Origin: Lapidilactobacillus wuchangensis
GTDB taxonomy: Bacteria > Bacillota > Bacilli > Lactobacillales > Lactobacillaceae
Assembly (NCBI RefSeq): GCF_003946645.1
Contig: NZ_RHOU01000006.1
Span: 1 to 64,000 of the forward strand
Direction of reading: 5' to 3'
DNA: 64,000 bases
The notes under the pieces are model-generated. The model was not told the DNA's origin, did no database searches, and saw only the letters and a list, made by a program, of their open reading frames with translations. Positions within the stretch are counted from its first letter, which is position 1, and every line of letters starts with the position of its first letter. The translations under genes and the position numbers were made by a program. This document shows, piece by piece, positions 17,523-25,652 of this stretch.

Positions 17523-18179
17523 TTACTTGTCAGAAGGTGTTGCACCCAATTTAGGGTCACTGTCGTCAAAACTGAATTTGTCAGTAGTCTTTTCAGCAGG
17601 TTCCGCAGGTTTTGGTGCTTCAGGAGCTTCTGGTTGAGCAGGTTCAACTGGGGTTTCTTCAGACTGATCATTGTCATCATTGTCATCGTTCTCATCAGCT
17701 TCAGCTGTATCAGCCTCTGCTGGTTCGTCGTCTTTAGCTTCTTGGAAAGCTGATTGACTGTCTAAGACGATATCATCGAAGTCACCATTATCTTGGTCGA
17801 AACTATCTTTAGTTTCTTCAAAACTGCTCTTCAATTGTTGGCTAGCATCGCCAAATTGAGATTTCAATTGATCAGTTGTGCCTTGGAAGTTGTCTCGCAA
17901 TTGGCCTAATTTCTCACTTGAAGTGGAAACAGCTGATTGCAAACCTTCATGTTCATTTAAGACCTGTTCAACTTTGGCAGCAGCATCTTCGCGCCAGCTA
18001 GCCGTCGCTTCATCGGCAACTTCATATAAATCCATTGCGCGCTCTTTGAAGTCGTCGCATTTTTCAGCAACTTTTTTCTTCAAATCAGCTGCGGTTTCTG
18101 GGGTTAACAACATTGAGGCGCTAACGGCCGCCGCACTACCAATAATTAAACCTAATAGAAAGTGTCCTTTTTTTGCCAT
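17523..18179 (-). CDS. YtxH domain protein with long acidic tail
   Basis: 218 residues. The start MAKKGHFLLGLIIGSAAAVSASML is a single membrane-anchoring helix with glycine-rich face, followed by the YtxH motif LLTPETAADLKKKVAEK. A helical, probably coiled-coil middle follows, then an Asp/Glu/Pro/Ala-rich tail from about residue 140. YtxH-type proteins are membrane-associated envelope or general-stress proteins of unclear function. It is 21 bases downstream of the DUF948 gene and clearly in one operon. A ytxG-ytxH pair close to ccpA is common in Firmicutes. Confidence 0.85.
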   Translation of the reverse strand: MAKKGHFLLGLIIGSAAAVSASMLLTPETAADLKKKVAEKCDDFKERAMDLYEVADEATASWREDAAAKVEQVLNEHEGLQSAVSTSSEKLGQLRDNFQGTTDQLKSQFGDASQQLKSSFEETKDSFDQDNGDFDDIVLDSQSAFQEAKDDEPAEADTAEADENDDNDDNDQSEETPVEPAQPEAPEAPKPAEPAEKTTDKFSFDDSDPKLGATPSDK

Positions 18180-18200
18180 GTGATAATCTCCTTCAATAAA

Positions 18201-18611
18201 TTAATCGTTGTTCCGCGAAAAAATAGAAGTTAACATTCGTTTACCTAATCGAGCCTTAGCAACCGTACCACCAGCATTGGTGATGCGTTCAGCCAAATCC
18301 CGAGATGATGCATTCAAATCAGAAACAGATTCGCCTAAGTCACCCATTGCTTGGAAGACCGGATCCAAAGTGGCCATCTTACCGTTGACGTCATTCATTA
18401 AGGTATTGCTCTTGACCAATAGGCCCTCGACCTCACCTGATAAAACGTTCACGTCTTTCGTGACAGACTGCATGGAAGTATCCAAGTTCGCAACCGTCTT
18501 TTCAATATTCTTTGTCACTTTACTTAATCGAGTTAAGAAAATCGAAATAAAGATGACTAGGATCAAAAGTGCACCTGCAGCAATTAAGCCTGCAATTTCT
18601 CCACCTGACAT
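18201..18611 (-). CDS. DUF948 domain protein (YtxG-like)
   Basis: 136 residues. One N-terminal membrane helix (IAGLIAAGALLILVIFISIFL) is followed by a heptad-rich helix (VTKNIEKTVANLDTSMQSVTKDVNVLSGEVEGLL), typical of DUF948. It is predicted to be a membrane-anchored coiled-coil protein that works with the co-transcribed YtxH partner. GGAGG is positioned just before the ATG. Solo repeat locus 3 lies upstream, between it and the divergent mscS. Confidence 0.87.
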   Translation of the reverse strand: MSGGEIAGLIAAGALLILVIFISIFLTRLSKVTKNIEKTVANLDTSMQSVTKDVNVLSGEVEGLLVKSNTLMNDVNGKMATLDPVFQAMGDLGESVSDLNASSRDLAERITNAGGTVAKARLGKRMLTSIFSRNND

Positions 18612-18771
18612 AATGGCCTCCTCTAGAGTAAAAACTTATATAGCTTTAGCATAACACCAATAAACCAAGGGGGCAATTGAAAAACGTGAAATCGCTTTTC
18701 ATTTTTTTAAAGCTAAAAAATTGCCGCCGAATTTGGTAAAATAAAGCTATTAGCCGAAAATATCTTGGGCT

Positions 18772-19033
18772 GTGATATTCGAGTAAAACAGAATGGCGTC
18801 TGACTCTGTTCCGGGCTGCTTGGCGTGGAACGCAGCCGACGTTGATCTGAGCCAATTAGAAACCAAATTGTCTCAGATACAAGTCTTGTACTAAGCGGTA
18901 AACCGCTAAGAACAATTTGGCGGCTGACGCCAAGATCCCTCCACGCCGTCTGGAGTTAAGTTGGCGCTCTTAATTTTTGCAAAATTTCAAGGCAGCAACC
19001 GTAAGACGGTGGCATATTTTCTACTGATATCAC
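18772..19033 (+). repeat. Structured mosaic repeat locus 3 (solitary unit, 262 bp)
   Basis: The only clearly single unit. The inner core (about 18785-18965) has closing helix TTGGCGT/ACGCCAA, hairpin ATCTGAG-CAATT/AATTG-CTCAGAT and hairpin AGCGG/CCGCT. The unit is bounded by inverted GTGATAT (18772-18778) and ATATCAC (19027-19033); the match extends outward to GGCT...AGCC (18768, 19037). It lies between the divergent ytxG and mscS genes, so it sits in promoter territory. It resembles the unit inserted within locus 10 in length and in hairpin sequences. Confidence 0.8.
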
Positions 19034-19073
19034 AGCCTGATTGAACATCACATTAGTAAGGAGTTTTACAAAC

Positions 19074-19901
19074 ATGAAATTGAATCTTTTCGAAAAATTT
19101 GATTGGAGTCAGCTGGGAACCACTATTTTAACACGTGTGATTCAACTCGTTTTGATTTCGTTACTCTTTTATTTCTTGAATTTCTTTGGTCAGAAGTTGA
19201 TCAACAAAGGCATGGATCATTATGCTAATCTAGAACAAACTTCTAATAACCGCAGCTATACGCTAAAATCACTACTTAAAAACATTTTGCGTTACACCTT
19301 AATGATTTTCTACATCTACACTGTTTTGAGCTTGTTTGGCATTCCTGTTGGTACTTTAGTGGCCAGCGCTGGGATTGTCAGCCTAGCCATTGGTCTTGGT
19401 GCCCAAGGATTCGTTAACGACGTGGTGACTGGTTTCTTTATTTTGTTCGAGCAACAATTTCAAGTTGAAGATTATGTTCAAATCGGTGATATCACCGGTA
19501 CTGTCAGCGCTGTTGGTATTCGGACCACTCAAATTCGCAGTTTCGATGGCACCCTACACTTCATCCCCAACCGCAACATTACGATTGTTTCGAATTTTTC
19601 TCGCGGTCAACGCCAACAAGTGATCAACTTACGGCTTGATCCAGAAACAGATCTTAAAAAACTTGAAGCAGTTTTGACACCAATCAACCAAGCTGTTTTC
19701 AAAGAAACCAAAGACTTATTGGTCGAGCCCCAGTTGTTAGGCGCTAATTTATTGGCTAATGGTGATTTGGTTTATCAAATTCAAATTACCGCCAGCCAAG
19801 GCATGGACATTCCCATGCAACGTTTGTTATTAGGCAAATATTTACCCGCGCTGAAAGCTGCTGGGATTAACTTGCCCCAGAGTTTACTGAATTTGCAATA
19901 A
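19074..19901 (+). CDS. mscS: Small-conductance mechanosensitive channel MscS family
   Basis: 275 residues. Three N-terminal transmembrane segments end in the pore-lining TM3 helix with the Ala/Gly pattern LVASAGIVSLAIGLGAQGF, followed by FVNDVVTGFFILFEQQF and the beta domain (QVEDYVQIGDITGTV) and a C-terminal cytoplasmic domain. It opens under membrane tension to release solutes during hypo-osmotic shock. AAGGAG ten bases before ATG 19074 defines the start; the in-frame TTG at 19041 lies before that site. A terminator follows. Confidence 0.93.
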   Translation: MKLNLFEKFDWSQLGTTILTRVIQLVLISLLFYFLNFFGQKLINKGMDHYANLEQTSNNRSYTLKSLLKNILRYTLMIFYIYTVLSLFGIPVGTLVASAGIVSLAIGLGAQGFVNDVVTGFFILFEQQFQVEDYVQIGDITGTVSAVGIRTTQIRSFDGTLHFIPNRNITIVSNFSRGQRQQVINLRLDPETDLKKLEAVLTPINQAVFKETKDLLVEPQLLGANLLANGDLVYQIQITASQGMDIPMQRLLLGKYLPALKAAGINLPQSLLNLQ

Positions 19902-19924
19902 CGTCACTATTTTATATTTTACGC

Positions 19925-19970
19925 AAAGTTCGTCTGAGCATGATTGAATCAACTCAGACGAACTTTTTAT
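19925..19970 (+). terminator. Terminator after mscS
   Basis: AAGTTCGTCTGAG and CTCAGACGAACTT form a perfect 13-bp stem followed by TTTAT. Confidence 0.92.
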
Positions 19971-20098
19971 TCTGCTTTTTGTTAAATCTTATTCAACTAA
20001 AAACGACTTACGCTACTTGATTTTCATTATTGTAGCAGCTATATTGTTCATAGATAAACTATTCAGTTAAACAAACTTCGAACTGGAGGCATTACCCA

Positions 20099-20380
20099 AT
20101 GCGTAAGGGAAAATTAGACCTTGGTAGTTTAGGTATCCTGTTTTTAATCGTCTTTCTAGCACTAGAGGCCATTTGGATTAACGGTCAAAATCTTGCCATG
20201 ATGCTTTTCGGGAATAATCACGGTGTGGCCTTAATATTTTTATTTGCCGCCCTGTTCTTCGCCGCTGTTTTCCCCGACGACCGCTTCGCCAGTCTTACTC
20301 GGAAAGCTGTTGGCATTACCATGCTGGTTGCGCTGATCTGGTTGTTAATTCCCGTCATTATGGTCAAATTACATTCATAA
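20099..20380 (+). CDS. Small uncharacterised membrane protein
   Basis: 93 residues with three hydrophobic segments (LGILFLIVFLALEAIW, VALIFLFAALFFAAVFP, AVGITMLVALIWLLIPVIM) separated by short charged loops, a layout like the small LiaF/LiaI-type membrane domains. GGAGG lies eight bases before the ATG. It is a single gene between two terminators. I cannot assign a function. Confidence 0.7.
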   Translation: MRKGKLDLGSLGILFLIVFLALEAIWINGQNLAMMLFGNNHGVALIFLFAALFFAAVFPDDRFASLTRKAVGITMLVALIWLLIPVIMVKLHS

Positions 20381-20384
20381 ATTA

Positions 20385-20448
20385 AAGCAGCTGTCCATTT
20401 CTGAATCATTACTGAGAATGATCAGGAACAGACAGCTACTTTTTTTAC
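20385..20448 (+). terminator. Terminator after small membrane protein gene
   Basis: AGCAGCTGTC and GACAGCTACT enclose a further pairing (TGAATCATT/AATGATCA); a run of seven T follows. It faces the leftward Rgg-like gene, which has no other visible terminator. Confidence 0.85.
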
Positions 20449-20553
20449 TTGCTTCATTTAAATGTTGCCGTTGATGACGACCGAAAAATAGCACCAGTTT
20501 TAACAAGTTGCCTAAGCGTACCAGAGCACTTGTCAGCCAACTCGACCAATCGG

Positions 20554-21459
20554 TTAATCGTTTGCAGCTCTTTGTCGATAGTGGCGCGCATCAGGTTCGC
20601 GATAACGATAAATCGCGTCTAAATTACGATCTGGTCGCTGGGGAAATAGTTGCTGTAATTGATTGATTTTCGCTATCACCTCACGACCGGCAGTGGCGTC
20701 GCCAAAATACAATTGCCAAATTGCTAGCCAAAAGCGTTGTGAAATCAACGTATCCCAACTGAGACCAGTATTTTCAAACTGCGTAAAAGCTGATTGTATT
20801 GACGCAGCCGCCTGATAATCATGCCGATTCAAGTATTCTTGAAATAACATCGCATTGAAATCAACTAATTCACTTTTAATTTGAAAAGGATCACCATTCT
20901 TCACGAGGTAGATTTGGCAGTTGGTCATCATTTTCTGCTGCAATTTGTTCAAAGCCGTTGGATCTGACGTCAAAACTCGTAAGGCCGGAATCAAATAACG
21001 AACCAGCTTAATCTCCTGTAAAGTCCAAGTTTTGGTCTGACTTAATTGCTGCCAAAGCGCCTGCATGCTCGGCGTGGGCTCACCAATAAAACGATCGTAA
21101 CTAATCAATAAAACTTCAGCCAAGGCCACCAATGTTTTCACTTGCGGATTGGTGGCGGTTTTCTGGTCGCTGATCCACTGACTCAGTGCTTCAAAATTAT
21201 GTTCCCCATACCAAGTATCAATCTGCAAACGAGCTGCCACTACCGGCGAGACCTGATGTCCTTGTAGCAAATATTGAAATTCATCAGGACTGACCCCTAA
21301 ATTAGCCAAGACCGCCAAAAAGCTGGTGGCTTTCATGTCATTGCGTCCTTGTTCGAAACGAATCGCAAACGAAGGTGAAACCACACCTTGATAAACTTCT
21401 TTTTGAGTTAATCCCTTAATCGTTCGAATAGCTTTAACTTGTGGTCCAATTTTCAGCAT
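20554..21459 (-). CDS. Rgg/MutR-like transcriptional regulator
   Basis: About 301 residues. An XRE helix-turn-helix is at the N-terminus (IGPQVKAIRTIKGLTQKEVY...FAIRFEQGRNDM), followed by an all-helical repeat domain (TPR-like) of ~220 residues, the Rgg/GadR/MutR layout. Such regulators often respond to short exported peptides. A longer version starting at 21489 (MSHICKVG...) is also open; the chosen ATG has AAGGTTGG upstream at long spacing, so the start is uncertain. It is divergent, within ~100 bases, from an MFS exporter that it probably controls. Confidence 0.8.
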   Translation of the reverse strand: MLKIGPQVKAIRTIKGLTQKEVYQGVVSPSFAIRFEQGRNDMKATSFLAVLANLGVSPDEFQYLLQGHQVSPVVAARLQIDTWYGEHNFEALSQWISDQKTATNPQVKTLVALAEVLLISYDRFIGEPTPSMQALWQQLSQTKTWTLQEIKLVRYLIPALRVLTSDPTALNKLQQKMMTNCQIYLVKNGDPFQIKSELVDFNAMLFQEYLNRHDYQAAASIQSAFTQFENTGLSWDTLISQRFWLAIWQLYFGDATAGREVIAKINQLQQLFPQRPDRNLDAIYRYREPDARHYRQRAAND

Positions 21460-21556
21460 TTCTAATCCAACCTTGCAAATATGCGACATTTTTCTTTAAT
21501 AGTCAGCTTAGCACGCCGGTAAAATGAAATCAATCTTAGCAAAAGGACTGATTTTC

Positions 21557-22828
21557 ATGATAATTAACCAGCACGATACCAACATTCAAATTTTCAAAGC
21601 TGTTAGTAGCAGTTTAATTAGCGGCATTAGTGGCAACATGTTTTCTTATGGTCTAGGACTAATGCTACTGGCAACCACTGGCTCCGCAATTAGTTTTGGC
21701 TTAAGTATGGTGATTACACCGGTAGTCGATCTGTTGGTTCTGGTACCCATCGGCAATTTAGTCGACCACGGCACTCATAAAAAATTAATTCTCAGTGGCA
21801 TGTTAGGCCGTTTGCTGGCCCTTGCACTACTAATGACAGTCATTGACCGCTTCAGTGGTCAGCAGAAATTAATTCCAGTAAGTATTTTTCTGGTGGTCAA
21901 TGCGGTTTGCGTGAATCTCTATACCACCGCGCAAAATTCGGCCATTCACGAATTAGTCAATGCCGAGCAGATTCAACGATTGAGTTCATTAAATAATTCT
22001 GCTAGTTCCTTAGCCGCGATTATCTCGCCAACTTTAGGGGTGGCACTTTATAGCTGGTTAGGCTTTGATGCCTTCTTAGTCTGTGAATTGGTTGCTAGCC
22101 TGATCAGCCTAATCATTACCGCGGCCATGAAATTTCAGGTTAGTTCAAACACAGAGCAGATTCAGCACCAACAACATTTTCAGCAATTGCAGAATTTTAA
22201 AATGGGCCTTGCTTATTTAAAACAACGCCCCTTAATTCTAAAATTAATCAGTATTTCCGTTTATTTAAATTTCATCTTCTCAGCTTTAAACATTGGCTTG
22301 CCCTTTATTGTGATCAAGCAATTGCACTTAGGTAACGCGGCCATTGGCTATTTAGACACTTTTAACGCGATTGGCATGCTAACTGGCAGTTTACTGTTAA
22401 GTTGGCGGCCGCAGCAAAAACATCTCCATCAACAAATTATTGGGCCGGTGATCATGCTAACTAGTTTGCTGGGCTTATTAGGTCTAGTTTTGCGCCAAAC
22501 AACCTCATTGAGCCAAGTATTGACCTTAGGCGGGAGTTTGTTATTCATTCTAGGATTCAGTTTGGCGATTTTAAATGTCACCAGTCAGGTCCGAATTCAA
22601 ACGACTGTGCCTAGCCATTTATTAGGTCGAGTTTCGGCGACCATGACCACTGCCAATACAGCAATATTTCCATTGGGCACCTTATTTTTCACGGCTTGTT
22701 TCCAAAATTTTCCATCAGGTGCTTTGATTCTAGCCTTAACTGGTGGGATCGGTTTGTTGATCAGCCTGATGATTTTACCGAGTCTGCGCCATGACTTAAT
22801 TCAAGATCAGCAAAAGTTTGACCATTAA
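21557..22828 (+). CDS. MFS-3 type multidrug/macrolide efflux-like transporter
   Basis: 423 residues with about 12 transmembrane segments. The TM2-3 loop (LVPIGNLVDHGTHKKLI) resembles the conserved GxLaDRxgRr signature of drug:H+ antiporters, in degenerate form. It resembles the MefA/ErmB-like MFS_3 group that exports drugs or peptides. AAAAGGA nine bases before ATG 21557 sets the start; the frame at 21524 overlaps that site. The substrate is not predictable. Divergence from an Rgg-type regulator suggests induced expression. Confidence 0.8.
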   Translation: MIINQHDTNIQIFKAVSSSLISGISGNMFSYGLGLMLLATTGSAISFGLSMVITPVVDLLVLVPIGNLVDHGTHKKLILSGMLGRLLALALLMTVIDRFSGQQKLIPVSIFLVVNAVCVNLYTTAQNSAIHELVNAEQIQRLSSLNNSASSLAAIISPTLGVALYSWLGFDAFLVCELVASLISLIITAAMKFQVSSNTEQIQHQQHFQQLQNFKMGLAYLKQRPLILKLISISVYLNFIFSALNIGLPFIVIKQLHLGNAAIGYLDTFNAIGMLTGSLLLSWRPQQKHLHQQIIGPVIMLTSLLGLLGLVLRQTTSLSQVLTLGGSLLFILGFSLAILNVTSQVRIQTTVPSHLLGRVSATMTTANTAIFPLGTLFFTACFQNFPSGALILALTGGIGLLISLMILPSLRHDLIQDQQKFDH

Positions 22829-22901
22829 GCTAACTTTATCTATCTGGAAAAATCGATATTGTTGCTAACTTCCATCGCCACAATTAAATTGCACTCAAAA
22901 C

Positions 22902-22968
22902 AAAAAAGCAGTTATGCCTGACAATTATCATTCATTGAAACTGATGATTGCCAGGCAACTGCTTTTTA
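22902..22968. terminator. Bidirectional terminator between MFS gene and flavodoxin
   Basis: AAAAAGCAGTT and AACTGCTTTTT form the base of a long hairpin with further internal pairing (TGCCTG/CAGGCA-like and TCAT/ATGA). It suits the two convergent genes. Confidence 0.88.
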
Positions 22969-22973
22969 TGAAT

Positions 22974-23450
22974 TTAATTTAACTGTTTCCACCAATTATT
23001 GATGGTCGTGGTTTCATTGCTAAAGCTACTACCACTTAAACCCAAGCCTTTGACGACACGAGCAGCGGTCAACTTTTGAAAATTGGCCTGATACTGCTCA
23101 TCCCCACCGGCACTGGTATAAAATGGGGCAATTATTCCGGCATAATTTGCAGGTACCTGCTTTAATAACTGCTGAACTGGCGTGGCTGGTTCACCACTCC
23201 AAACTGGCCCACCAACTAATAACAAATCGTAATCATTTAGATCTGGTAATTGGTTATTTAGCATTGGTAAACTTTCCGTTGCCAATTGTTGCTTCGCAAT
23301 ATCCGAGGTTTGATACATGTCAGTTGAGAAAGTGCCTGGTTTAACCGTTAACTCAATGGCTGTAGCTTGACTGACTTTCTGTAAAGCTTGCGCCATTTTT
23401 GCGGTGGTACCTGACCAGGAATAATAAAGAATTAACGCTTTTTTTGCCAT
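22974..23450 (-). CDS. Flavodoxin-like protein
   Basis: 158 residues. The start KKALILYYSWSGTTAKMAQAL is the FMN phosphate-binding loop (SWSGTT), followed by YDLLLVGGPVWSGEPATPVQQLL and FYTSAGGDEQY, the other FMN contacts. It is likely a soluble FMN electron carrier or a flavodoxin-family quinone/flavin reductase. GAAGGAAG eight bases before ATG 23450 fixes the start. It lies 30 bases downstream of an aldo-keto reductase gene and is probably co-transcribed with it. Confidence 0.87.
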   Translation of the reverse strand: MAKKALILYYSWSGTTAKMAQALQKVSQATAIELTVKPGTFSTDMYQTSDIAKQQLATESLPMLNNQLPDLNDYDLLLVGGPVWSGEPATPVQQLLKQVPANYAGIIAPFYTSAGGDEQYQANFQKLTAARVVKGLGLSGSSFSNETTTINNWWKQLN

Positions 23451-23480
23451 TTTAATGACTTCCTTCAAAAATTTCGTTGA

Positions 23481-24338
23481 TTAATCGTTGGCATGAACAT
23501 CGAACGCCGATAATAACATCTCGCCTACGCCGGGTGCATCAGGATCATGACGGCCATGACCTTGATCAAGTTCCTTCATTTGCGCCATTTCAACATTCGT
23601 CAATTCAAAATCAAAAATATCAAGGTTACTCTTAATGCGTGCTTCGTGAGTTGATTTTGGCAAAACAATCACGCCCAATTGATTCTCAAAACGCAAAATA
23701 ATCTGGCCGGCATCTTTATGATATTTAGTTGCTAACTGCTGAATAATTGGTTCCGCAAATAATTGACTATTCCCCTGACCTAAGGGACCCCAGGCTTCAA
23801 TTTTAACATTAAGTGGCTCAAGAATTTGCCGCAATGGTTGTTGCTGGAAATAAGGATTAAATTCAACCTGATTCACTGCCGGCATCGTCTTAAATTGGGG
23901 CACAAACTGCTGCCATAATTTTGGTGTCATGTTGCTCACACCGATCGATTTGATCTGACCCTGTTGCTGACCTTCTTCTAGTGCCTGCCAAGCACCAGCC
24001 ACATCACCATATGGTTGATGTAACAAATACAAATCAATATAATCTAATCCTAATTTTTTAAGCGAAGTGGCTAAACCTTTCTTGGCAGCTTGGTAGCCAT
24101 AATCTTGCAACCACAATTTGCTAGTGACGAAAATATCTTCCCGAGCAATGCCACTGTCTTTAATCGCGCGGCCCACTTCGGCTTCATTGAAATAAGCCAC
24201 CGCCGTATCAATATGACGATAACCAGCCTTGAGCGCTGCTAGAACTGCTTGATAAGTTGACCCATCAGCAGGAATTTGGAAAACGCCAAAACCAATTGCG
24301 GGAATTAAGTTGCCATCATTTAATAAAATCTGTTCCAT
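23481..24338 (-). CDS. Aldo/keto reductase (2,5-diketogluconate reductase-like)
   Basis: 285 residues, (beta/alpha)8 NADPH-dependent oxidoreductase of the AKR5 type. The catalytic tetrad is visible: Asp in YRHIDTAVAY, Tyr in the same block (AYFNEAEVG), Lys in FVTSKLW and His in LYLLHQPYG. The cofactor motif near the end is VIVLPKSTHEARIKSNL. It reduces small carbonyls (methylglyoxal-type aldehydes, keto-sugars). It shares organisation with a second paralogue at 25653-26513; the two genes are separated by repeat locus 4 and an NmrA-like gene. Confidence 0.9.
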   Translation of the reverse strand: MEQILLNDGNLIPAIGFGVFQIPADGSTYQAVLAALKAGYRHIDTAVAYFNEAEVGRAIKDSGIAREDIFVTSKLWLQDYGYQAAKKGLATSLKKLGLDYIDLYLLHQPYGDVAGAWQALEEGQQQGQIKSIGVSNMTPKLWQQFVPQFKTMPAVNQVEFNPYFQQQPLRQILEPLNVKIEAWGPLGQGNSQLFAEPIIQQLATKYHKDAGQIILRFENQLGVIVLPKSTHEARIKSNLDIFDFELTNVEMAQMKELDQGHGRHDPDAPGVGEMLLSAFDVHAND

Positions 24339-24442
24339 TATTCATAACCTCTTTCTTTAAGTTATTACTAAAAACATTCGTGATTGATTACTTTGCTTGT
24401 AAAATCGCTTGAATCTGATTAAGTCGCTCCCTAGATAGTAAC

Positions 24443-24948
24443 GGCAGGGGCCAAGCGATTTAGAGGCGTGGAACATGGTGGCCATCGATTTGAGCTTTTG
24501 CTATGCAAAATCTCAAATTCGAGGCTTATCGTAAATGCTAAAGCATCAACGATAATTTCACCATTGACGCCAATTGCTCGGCCCCCGCCTTTACTAAGAA
24601 GCTGGATTGAGCACCACCTTTTAGCCAAACCAGTCTACAGAAACTAACTGAATTTGAATGCACAACTTTGACAGCTATTAGTCCTAAGTTTTTTTATTGC
24701 AACCGATATTGGCTGACTAAAACCCAAAGACCTAACTTTACTAGTTTTATCTTTGCACTATCTCATCTAAAGATGGCCAACTAAACTGGGCAGCGACTCC
24801 GTGGAGGGGACTGGCGTCAGCCGCCAAATTCTTCTTGCCGCTTTAGCGGTTAGAAGAAGACCTGTATTTGAGATTGTTGCGTTAGCAATAAGCTTAAATC
24901 AGTGTCGGCAGCGTTCCACGCCAAAAGTCCCTGGAACGGAGTCGTCGC
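24443..24948. repeat. Structured mosaic repeat locus 4 (two cores, divergent variants)
   Basis: Forward core 24443-24589: outer arm GGC-GGGGCC-AGC pairs with GCT-GGCCCC-GCC with two mismatches, closing helix GGCGT/ACGCC, hairpins ATTTGAG...CTCAAAT and TTATCGT-ATGCT/AGCAT-ACGATAA. Reverse core 24793-24948: nested arms GACTCCGT/ACGGAGTC and GGGACT/AGTCCC around GGCGT/ACGCC, with hairpins CTTCTT-CCGC/GCGG-AAGAAG and ATTTGAG/CTTAAAT. The ~200 bases between them are AT-rich without a clear terminator. It fills the 650-base gap between the 24986 gene and the aldo-keto reductase, breaking up what may once have been one operon. Confidence 0.82.
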
Positions 24949-24985
24949 CAGCACAATTTCGTTTTAAAACTTTTTTGCAGCGTAT

Positions 24986-25633
24986 TTAATAAACCGGACG
25001 TGTTTCGCCTTGCGTGTCAGCATCAGCAATGCCGACACTATCATTCTTCAAATAGTCAAAATCGGCAATGATCATCACAATCACATCAGCCATACTTTGC
25101 CGTGAACCAGAAACACCAAGATAAGGTTCATGGCGATGCGTAATCGTGTACTTGACTTCATCACGATCATTTAACCATGGGAAACGTAACGTGGTGTAAT
25201 CTAAACCAGAGTTAGCCAACAATTGATCAGCTTTGATTGCTGCTGGTAATCCTGACTTAACCATTTGGTAATTCCAACGACCGTATTCACCAGGCACCTC
25301 ATTATAAAGGCCGAGCAAGCTGGAAGCGACCACGCGTTGAACGCCATTAGCTTTCATGGCTTTAATGATATTCTTGGTCAAGACATTATCAGGGGTATGA
25401 TCAACCAGCGCCAAATAAACGAGGTCTTGGCCTTTCATGGCAGTATTAACGGCATCATAATCTTGAATATCGCCATCAATCAAAGTTACCCGATCATCCG
25501 CAGCTAATTCATGCAAACGAATAGCTTGCCGTAAAAATAGCGTTAGATGGACATCCAGTTGTTCATTTAATAAGCGTTCTTCGACAATCCGAGCAATTTG
25601 CCCGTTGGCACCTAAAATCAAAATATTTTTCAT
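24986..25633 (-). CDS. NmrA/SDR-like NAD(P)-binding protein
   Basis: 215 residues, atypical short-chain dehydrogenase fold. The N-terminal dinucleotide motif is ILILGANGQIARIVEERLL (GxxGxxA). It continues DRVTLIDGDIQDYDAV and an RVVASSLLGLYNEVPGEYGRW region in place of the classical YxxxK. These proteins act as NAD(P)H-dependent reductases or redox sensors. It starts 19 bases after the upstream aldo-keto reductase stop codon, so the two are one operon. Its downstream end faces repeat locus 4. Confidence 0.85.
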   Translation of the reverse strand: MKNILILGANGQIARIVEERLLNEQLDVHLTLFLRQAIRLHELAADDRVTLIDGDIQDYDAVNTAMKGQDLVYLALVDHTPDNVLTKNIIKAMKANGVQRVVASSLLGLYNEVPGEYGRWNYQMVKSGLPAAIKADQLLANSGLDYTTLRFPWLNDRDEVKYTITHRHEPYLGVSGSRQSMADVIVMIIADFDYLKNDSVGIADADTQGETRPVY

Positions 25634-25652
25634 TTTAAAAACTTCCTTTATC

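Noticed and set aside
20449-20553. A short hydrophobic peptide gene for the Rgg-like regulator
   Set aside because: No small ORF with a ribosome binding site and hydrophobic C-terminus was found in the flanks of the regulator gene.
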